Below are positions 59,127-64,000 of a stretch of DNA of 64,000 nt, in pieces (position 1 is the first letter of the stretch; every line of letters begins with the position of its first letter). The notes under the pieces are model-generated. The model saw only the letters and a list, made by a program, of their open reading frames with translations. It had not been told where the DNA came from and made no database searches. Source of the stretch: Legionella quateirensis. GTDB lineage: Bacteria; Pseudomonadota; Gammaproteobacteria; Legionellales; Legionellaceae. The position numbers were made by a program, and so were the translations under genes. The DNA lies in assembly GCF_001467955.1 (NCBI RefSeq), contig NZ_LNYR01000034.1, positions 253,548-317,547 on the forward strand. Reading direction: 5' to 3'.

Positions 59127-60419
59127 ATGACACCATCAGAATCAGGGGAGTTGCTCATTGTACAGGAGTTGTCCAAGCGCATTGTGGAAGCGCAACGCAA
59201 AATCAGGATTCTTGATAGTATTAAATGGGATGACTCGGTTAAAAAGGAGTTTTTTAAAGCGAAGGGGAATAAATTACCGAATGTTGATAAAGCCTACTAT
59301 GATAATAAACCCTTACCTTTTGAAGTTCGAGATAAACAGGAAGAGTTTCGGCTGATTCTGCGTGATGCTCAAAATCAATTAGGTCAATATTCGACTTTAA
59401 CTCGATTAATCAGGCGTCAGTGTGAAGAATACAGCCGAGCCACACAAATGTTGGCAGTTCGGGGAACTCCTTCATTCAGTGAGTTGGCCATGGAGCTGTA
59501 TGGTAGTCCTGATGATGTGTTTTATGCCGGTGGTCCGCGCATGTCCCAAATGGGAACTTTACTGTTTGATGTGTTAACCAACCTAAACGTTCAATTACAA
59601 TCCGAAGCGGATTTGAAACGTCATACGCCACAGCAGGCTCAGGAAATACTGCAGGCGCGATTAGGGCATTTCTTTTCCAAACATCCAGGAAAAGTAACGG
59701 TTATGGTAAGTGATGATATGGTTGCCGATGCTTCAGCTGGGGCTGACAGCATCAAATTAAGTCAACAGGCAATGTTTAGTGACCGCGACTTGCGTTATAT
59801 GGAAGTGCATGAAGGATGGGTTCATGTCGGTACAACCTTGAATGGAGCAATGCAACCAAATTGTTTTTTCCTGTCTAAAGGTTCTCCTTCCAGTAGCGTG
59901 ATTCAGGAAGGTTTGGCTGTAATCACTGAAGTAGTTACTTTTTCCTCTTATCCCGGACGCATGTTAAAGATTACCAATAGGGTGATTGCTTTAGATAAGG
60001 TGACTAAAGGTGCCGATTTTCTGGACATCTATCGTTATTTTATTGATTGTGGTTTGTCTGAAGAAGACAGTTATAACCAGACGGTGCGCGTTTTTAGAGG
60101 TAGTACTCCAACTGGCGGGCCATTTACTAAAGATTTATCCTATGCGAAAGGATTTGTTCTAATTTATAACTACATTCGATTTGCGATTAGTCAAAAGAGA
60201 GTGGATTCCATTCCTTTACTGTTTACCGGTAAATTAATTCTCGATGATTTACCCTTATTAGGCGAATTGAAAGAACGAGGCATACTAACGAACCCAGTTT
60301 ATTTGCCGCCTCCTTTTCAGGATTTGGCCGCCTTAAGCGCCTGGATGAGTTTTTCTCTTTATTTAAATCAATTTGATTTAAATGAAATACAGAAAAATTT
60401 TCGCTTTTTATTGATCTAA
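59127..60419 (+). CDS. QEGLA-motif DUF1704 protein, MATCAP-like metallopeptidase
   Basis: A 430-residue protein of the family called flavohemoglobin expression-modulating QEGLA motif (DUF1704). The HExxxH signature is H228-E229 to H233 in EVHEGWVHVG, and QEGLAV is at residues 260-265. The family is related to eukaryotic tyrosine carboxypeptidases MATCAP/TMCP. No signal peptide. AAGGG lies seven bases before ATG 59127. It probably belongs to the dapA transcript (gap nine bases from the lipoprotein). The substrate is unknown. Confidence 0.85.
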   Translation: MTPSESGELLIVQELSKRIVEAQRKIRILDSIKWDDSVKKEFFKAKGNKLPNVDKAYYDNKPLPFEVRDKQEEFRLILRDAQNQLGQYSTLTRLIRRQCEEYSRATQMLAVRGTPSFSELAMELYGSPDDVFYAGGPRMSQMGTLLFDVLTNLNVQLQSEADLKRHTPQQAQEILQARLGHFFSKHPGKVTVMVSDDMVADASAGADSIKLSQQAMFSDRDLRYMEVHEGWVHVGTTLNGAMQPNCFFLSKGSPSSSVIQEGLAVITEVVTFSSYPGRMLKITNRVIALDKVTKGADFLDIYRYFIDCGLSEEDSYNQTVRVFRGSTPTGGPFTKDLSYAKGFVLIYNYIRFAISQKRVDSIPLLFTGKLILDDLPLLGELKERGILTNPVYLPPPFQDLAALSAWMSFSLYLNQFDLNEIQKNFRFLLI

Positions 60420-60718
60420 TGGGTCTGCATTTGTCCCAGTTGGAACGGATAATCATGACGGCATCGAGCATAAGCTGCTCCTATCTGAGCAGGATTTGGA
60501 TAAAAGGCATAATGAGTCGCGTTGTACGCGCAACAAGGGAAGGAACTGATAAAACAGCCCCGTTTCGCATTCCAGACAAATCCTGTTTCAGTTGGCTCCA
60601 AAGTTCTACCATCAAAACAGACGTATCGTGGTTGTGACGGCTGTCCCCCTTGAATACATCCTTGAGCATGAGCAACATTAACCAGAATCAATCCAGCCAG
60701 TATTATTTTTATTCTCAT
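60416..60718 (-). CDS. Small cysteine-rich secreted protein
   Basis: A 100-residue precursor with a signal peptide (MRIKIILAGLILVNVAHAQG, cleavage after AHA). The mature 82 residues contain six cysteines (GC, VC, GC, PCC, RC), enough for three disulfides, plus several Tyr/Phe/Pro. I do not recognise the family. Its stop overlaps by four bases the end of the convergent metallopeptidase gene. Confidence 0.65.
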   Translation of the reverse strand: MRIKIILAGLILVNVAHAQGCIQGGQPSQPRYVCFDGRTLEPTETGFVWNAKRGCFISSFPCCAYNATHYAFYPNPAQIGAAYARCRHDYPFQLGQMQTH

Positions 60719-60868
60719 TTAATTGCCCTTAAACTTGCTATACTTCTATTAATAAAGTTAGCTTAAGTTTGGATCTATTCAAGCTCGATGAGAAAAAGAT
60801 AACCAAATTAAGGTTAAATTAATAAATTAGGCTTAAAATAAAGACATATAAGTCTGCGGAGTTTATTT

Positions 60869-63800
60869 ATGGCTAAGAATGTGGCGATCAGAAATGCAAT
60901 TATTAATAATGCTGTAGACATAGAACCGGATGTTCGCCGCAGGGCTTTAGAACACTTGTTAGAAGCCGATCCTGCCAATCTGACCGCATTTCGGAACGCG
61001 ATTATTCATAATAAAGGATTTTGGGAGCAATTTCCTGATTTAAAAGAAGCAGAAGGTGTTAAAATCTACGAAGACAGTGATAATTTACTAAGTCTGGATG
61101 GGGCTCCGGATATTAAAACGATTCGCCAATTAGCAGCTCAACAGCGAGTAACATTGGGTTTAAACGATGTTGAAGATGATGTTTTGATTCAAATTCTTTC
61201 AAACAATGAAGACGAATGCCGGGCTTATCTGGCTTCCATAAGTAAATTAGGTAATTTAAATAAAGCACATGGCTGGAAAAAAAATGAAGAACCAGTACTT
61301 GCTCCACCAGCCCCAGCACCAGCAGACAGTAATAAATCAGATGATATTTTAACAGCAAATGCCATTAACGAGATACGAAATCAAGCTCGTGATGTTTTAT
61401 TATTACGCTTCATCAACCAATCAGAGAATCGTGCGCAAATAGTACAATTATTAACTGCAAATGATAAAGTATCAGTTGATAGTGCTGCTATAGTAATGGG
61501 CTATCCGGACTCAGTCGCTGCCAAAGGCTTTTTGAATTTTCCTTTAAGTGATCATGTAAAAGATGCGCTTAGAGGTCGTCTCACAATGTTAAAGCAGGCA
61601 GCTGGAAAAAACGATTTTGAGGAGTACGTTGCAGGGCTTTCATCAGATGCGATTTTGAGGCAAGAAGATAATTTGCAAGCAGAAAATGATGACTTTTTCG
61701 AAAGCATACCTCCACGAATAAGGAATAATCTAACTTTAGATGATATGGATTGGGCTAAAAGCATTCTTGGAACACGATTTTTGCAGGTAGCCTTAGCCAA
61801 TTCAGAAGAAGATTTATTGCCAGCACTTAAAACTAATACTGAAGAAGAGCTGACGGCAGTATTAAAAAACCTGTTCGCAAATGATGCCTATATCGCTTTG
61901 GCAGTAAAGGGTAATCTCGGTGTTCTTAAGAAAGCAATGTTGCAGAGCCATATTACGTCTATATCTATAAAGGATGAGAAATTATTGAAGGCTCTGGATA
62001 AGGCTGTAGGTTTAGCTGAATTCCAGAAAGCACTTGTTGCTGCGGGTATAACTCCTGCGGATTGGGTTAAAGATACTGATTTAAAAGATATGAAACAATG
62101 GGTTCGATCTCAGATATTTCATAATTATATAGACATAATTTCCCAATTGGGGGCAGCACCTCATCCACAACTATTCAAGGCATTTAGTGAGTTATCTGTA
62201 GAGAAACAACGAGCAATGCTTAATGATCCCGTTCAAAATTATCATGTGTTGAATGCAAAAGATGTCAAGCAATTAGCTGCTCATTTGGGGGCGGATGCAG
62301 TTGGTTTAGCTGAGGTTGTAGAAGAAAATAAAAAAATTGCGGGCTTTCAGCAAATACATAATTCAGTGGTGGCTAGAATTTTATCTGGTTTTCAACCTTC
62401 GATTACCTTGAGCTCCGCACAGATTGATGCAATTAATAATGATCTGGATAAGGATGCTACCAAGAATGGTGGTCGGGACTTTGAAGACCGAGTCCTTTAT
62501 AAGGGTATTGTTGATAAAATTAAAGCTCAATGTGGTCCAGTTAATGATGGAGTTTTTTATAAAGCTTTTGGTTTGACTAAGGATGGCGCTGCTTTCAAAA
62601 ATCCACCTTCAGCAAGGGAAGATATAATAGTACAAAATAGACACAATCAAGCATTACTCAATGCACATGCTTTAATTCCTCCTACTGATAAAAATAATAG
62701 ATTATTGGAAAAGCAGCTATTAGGTATATTTTTAACGCTTAATAAAAACGGTCCGATTGATCCCACAACAATTGTGACTAAATTTAATGAGTCCAAAACG
62801 TATAATGAATTTATAGAAGGTGTTATTCCTCGTGGAAATTTAGGCCTTAAAGCGCAGTTGTATTCTCAATTATCCAGCAGTACGTTTTATGAATTAAAAA
62901 ATGCCGTATTAAAAAATAATTTAACGGATCCTTCTCCGGCGGTTGTGACGCGGGCTTTAAGCGATGTGAACAGCGTTATAGAATCAATTAACGGGCGTCG
63001 TAATGTATCAACGAAGTCCAGGGCTCACTATAAATTCATCGAGGGTGTCGAGCCTTCTCATTTATATAATCCATCTTTTAGAGGTACAGCACAATTCAGC
63101 GCCGAAAAAATGAAAGACAAATATCAGGCTCTTTCTGATGATTGCGATCTTATTTTGGATCAATTAAGGCGTGACCAAAAAACAATTGAGGGATTTTTTA
63201 AACTGAAAGTTCAGTTTAATAAAGGTTTGCCAGCTGATTTGATAGCGAAAGTAGATCAATTGGACCAAAAGTTAAATGAAGAAATGGCAGCTATTAAATC
63301 CAATTTACAATTTTATGAAAAAATCCAACAAAAATTATCCGGGAAAGACGGCATACTGCAGGCAATTAATGATGCCGCTGATAATAAAAAAAGCTATATG
63401 TACCATGCCAAGGGAATTACTCGCAGGATAGAGACGCGTGAACAAGTTGAGGGCTTAACTTATACCTCTGAAGCACCACCAAAAAATAATAATGGGCTTG
63501 ATACAACCGGACATCCTGGCGAGGTACAAAAACTCATATTGGAGGATTCCATCCCTGAAGGAAAAATTGCTGTTGTTGACTATGTTCAAACCAGTTATAA
63601 AGCAGATAAGGTAAGCAAAAGTTATGAAATAGTCGGTCGATATACAGTCGATTTATCCCCTCCTGGAGAAATGACTCAAAAAGGAGATCAGGTAACCAAA
63701 GCTGTTGGTGGAAAATTTGAAATAGAGCAATTCCCAAAACAAACAATTCCAGTTCCTGCCAAGGGTTCACCAGAAGATGAACGGTTAATCAAGGCCAAGA

Positions 63801-64000
63801 TGGAATTTTCCCTGGCACTTGCCGCTGATGCTATTGCGAACCTAGATTCGCCACCAACCAAAGAAAAACCGTTAAGATTGTATGGTGATGATGAAGAGCA
63901 AATGCGTTATTTATGGACTGCCTTGATCGTGCTTGGAGAAAAAAATCCTCATATGAAGATTACAGCTGATACAATAAAGCTGGATCGATTTGGCACAAAC
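60869..64000 (+). CDS. ceg28: Giant Ceg28-like effector (3' end beyond window)
   Basis: The frame is open for 1,044 codons from ATG 60869 (GGAG eight bases upstream) to the right edge. No signal peptide. The protein is almost all helical, with proline-rich linker PVLAPPAPAPADSNK near residue 160, repeating degenerate helical segments of 40-60 residues (ALxKAVGLAEFQKAL, VLNAKDVKQLAAHLGADAVGLAEVV) and a coiled-coil around residues 760-840. By synteny it matches lpg2311 (ceg28), a Dot/Icm substrate gene as I recall. No catalytic motif is visible in this part. Confidence 0.7.
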   Translation, partial: MAKNVAIRNAIINNAVDIEPDVRRRALEHLLEADPANLTAFRNAIIHNKGFWEQFPDLKEAEGVKIYEDSDNLLSLDGAPDIKTIRQLAAQQRVTLGLNDVEDDVLIQILSNNEDECRAYLASISKLGNLNKAHGWKKNEEPVLAPPAPAPADSNKSDDILTANAINEIRNQARDVLLLRFINQSENRAQIVQLLTANDKVSVDSAAIVMGYPDSVAAKGFLNFPLSDHVKDALRGRLTMLKQAAGKNDFEEYVAGLSSDAILRQEDNLQAENDDFFESIPPRIRNNLTLDDMDWAKSILGTRFLQVALANSEEDLLPALKTNTEEELTAVLKNLFANDAYIALAVKGNLGVLKKAMLQSHITSISIKDEKLLKALDKAVGLAEFQKALVAAGITPADWVKDTDLKDMKQWVRSQIFHNYIDIISQLGAAPHPQLFKAFSELSVEKQRAMLNDPVQNYHVLNAKDVKQLAAHLGADAVGLAEVVEENKKIAGFQQIHNSVVARILSGFQPSITLSSAQIDAINNDLDKDATKNGGRDFEDRVLYKGIVDKIKAQCGPVNDGVFYKAFGLTKDGAAFKNPPSAREDIIVQNRHNQALLNAHALIPPTDKNNRLLEKQLLGIFLTLNKNGPIDPTTIVTKFNESKTYNEFIEGVIPRGNLGLKAQLYSQLSSSTFYELKNAVLKNNLTDPSPAVVTRALSDVNSVIESINGRRNVSTKSRAHYKFIEGVEPSHLYNPSFRGTAQFSAEKMKDKYQALSDDCDLILDQLRRDQKTIEGFFKLKVQFNKGLPADLIAKVDQLDQKLNEEMAAIKSNLQFYEKIQQKLSGKDGILQAINDAADNKKSYMYHAKGITRRIETREQVEGLTYTSEAPPKNNNGLDTTGHPGEVQKLILEDSIPEGKIAVVDYVQTSYKADKVSKSYEIVGRYTVDLSPPGEMTQKGDQVTKAVGGKFEIEQFPKQTIPVPAKGSPEDERLIKAKMEFSLALAADAIANLDSPPTKEKPLRLYGDDEEQMRYLWTALIVLGEKNPHMKITADTIKLDRFGTN

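Overview
The window is chromosomal DNA of a Legionella species, most likely L. pneumophila. The evidence is a run of genes I recognise from that genome in conserved order (rpoD-dnaG-rpsU, mdh next to a MavF-like gene, ahpC2-ahpD-sodC, plaA, waaA, hemA-prfA-prmC, a LegA5/AnkK-type kinase, the bdhA-patD operon, a Ceg28-like giant ORF), together with AT-rich codon use and many small palindromic repeats. No database was searched; all names rest on motifs, gene order and recall.

Bases 1 to about 8,680 look like one end of a genomic island inserted at tRNA-Ile(CAU). The tRNA-proximal end holds a tyrosine recombinase, an overlapping AlpA/excisionase-like gene and short direct repeats that could bind the integrase. 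Cargo genes are a SNF2-type helicase of the phage-defence kind (running off the left edge) with a small HTH gene, a POT-like transporter, an unrecognised 447-residue protein, and a methyltransferase resembling the borosin (OphMA-type) peptide-backbone N-methyltransferases, translationally coupled to a 61-codon peptide gene. The last pair is the best candidate for an undescribed system.

Bases 8,680 to 19,000 are housekeeping: tRNA-Ile2, rpoD-dnaG-yqeY-rpsU (macromolecular synthesis operon), tsaD, plsY, hemW, nudE-like, mdh. Bases 19,000 to 34,000 mix a MavF-like effector, peroxide and superoxide defence (ahpC, ahpD, sodC), a FadH-like reductase with a lipid kinase, the helicase deaD, a 629-residue candidate effector with an OspF/SpvC-like phosphothreonine-lyase motif set and a membrane hairpin, the secreted lysophospholipase plaA, and djlA. 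Bases 34,000 to 47,600 carry waaA, dksA, hemA-prfA-prmC, an M50 protease, comF, bioC, xseB-ispA, a small two-helix membrane protein (lpg2328-like), radA and a PhyH-like oxygenase.

Bases 47,700 to 64,000 carry pilU, a LegA5-like ankyrin kinase, an SdaC-like transporter, a second motA-motB pair, the bdhA-patD-adc ketone-body operon, a glycine-zipper lipoprotein, dapA with a minimal BamC-like lipoprotein and a QEGLA metalloprotease-like gene, a small Cys-rich secreted protein, and the first 1,044 codons of a giant Ceg28-like effector that runs off the right edge. Between genes lie at least three families of miniature elements: a TA-bounded palindromic MITE in three copies (two of which supply the stop codon of the preceding gene), a 236-bp tandem repeat related to an element nested inside another repeat, and several large perfect hairpins.
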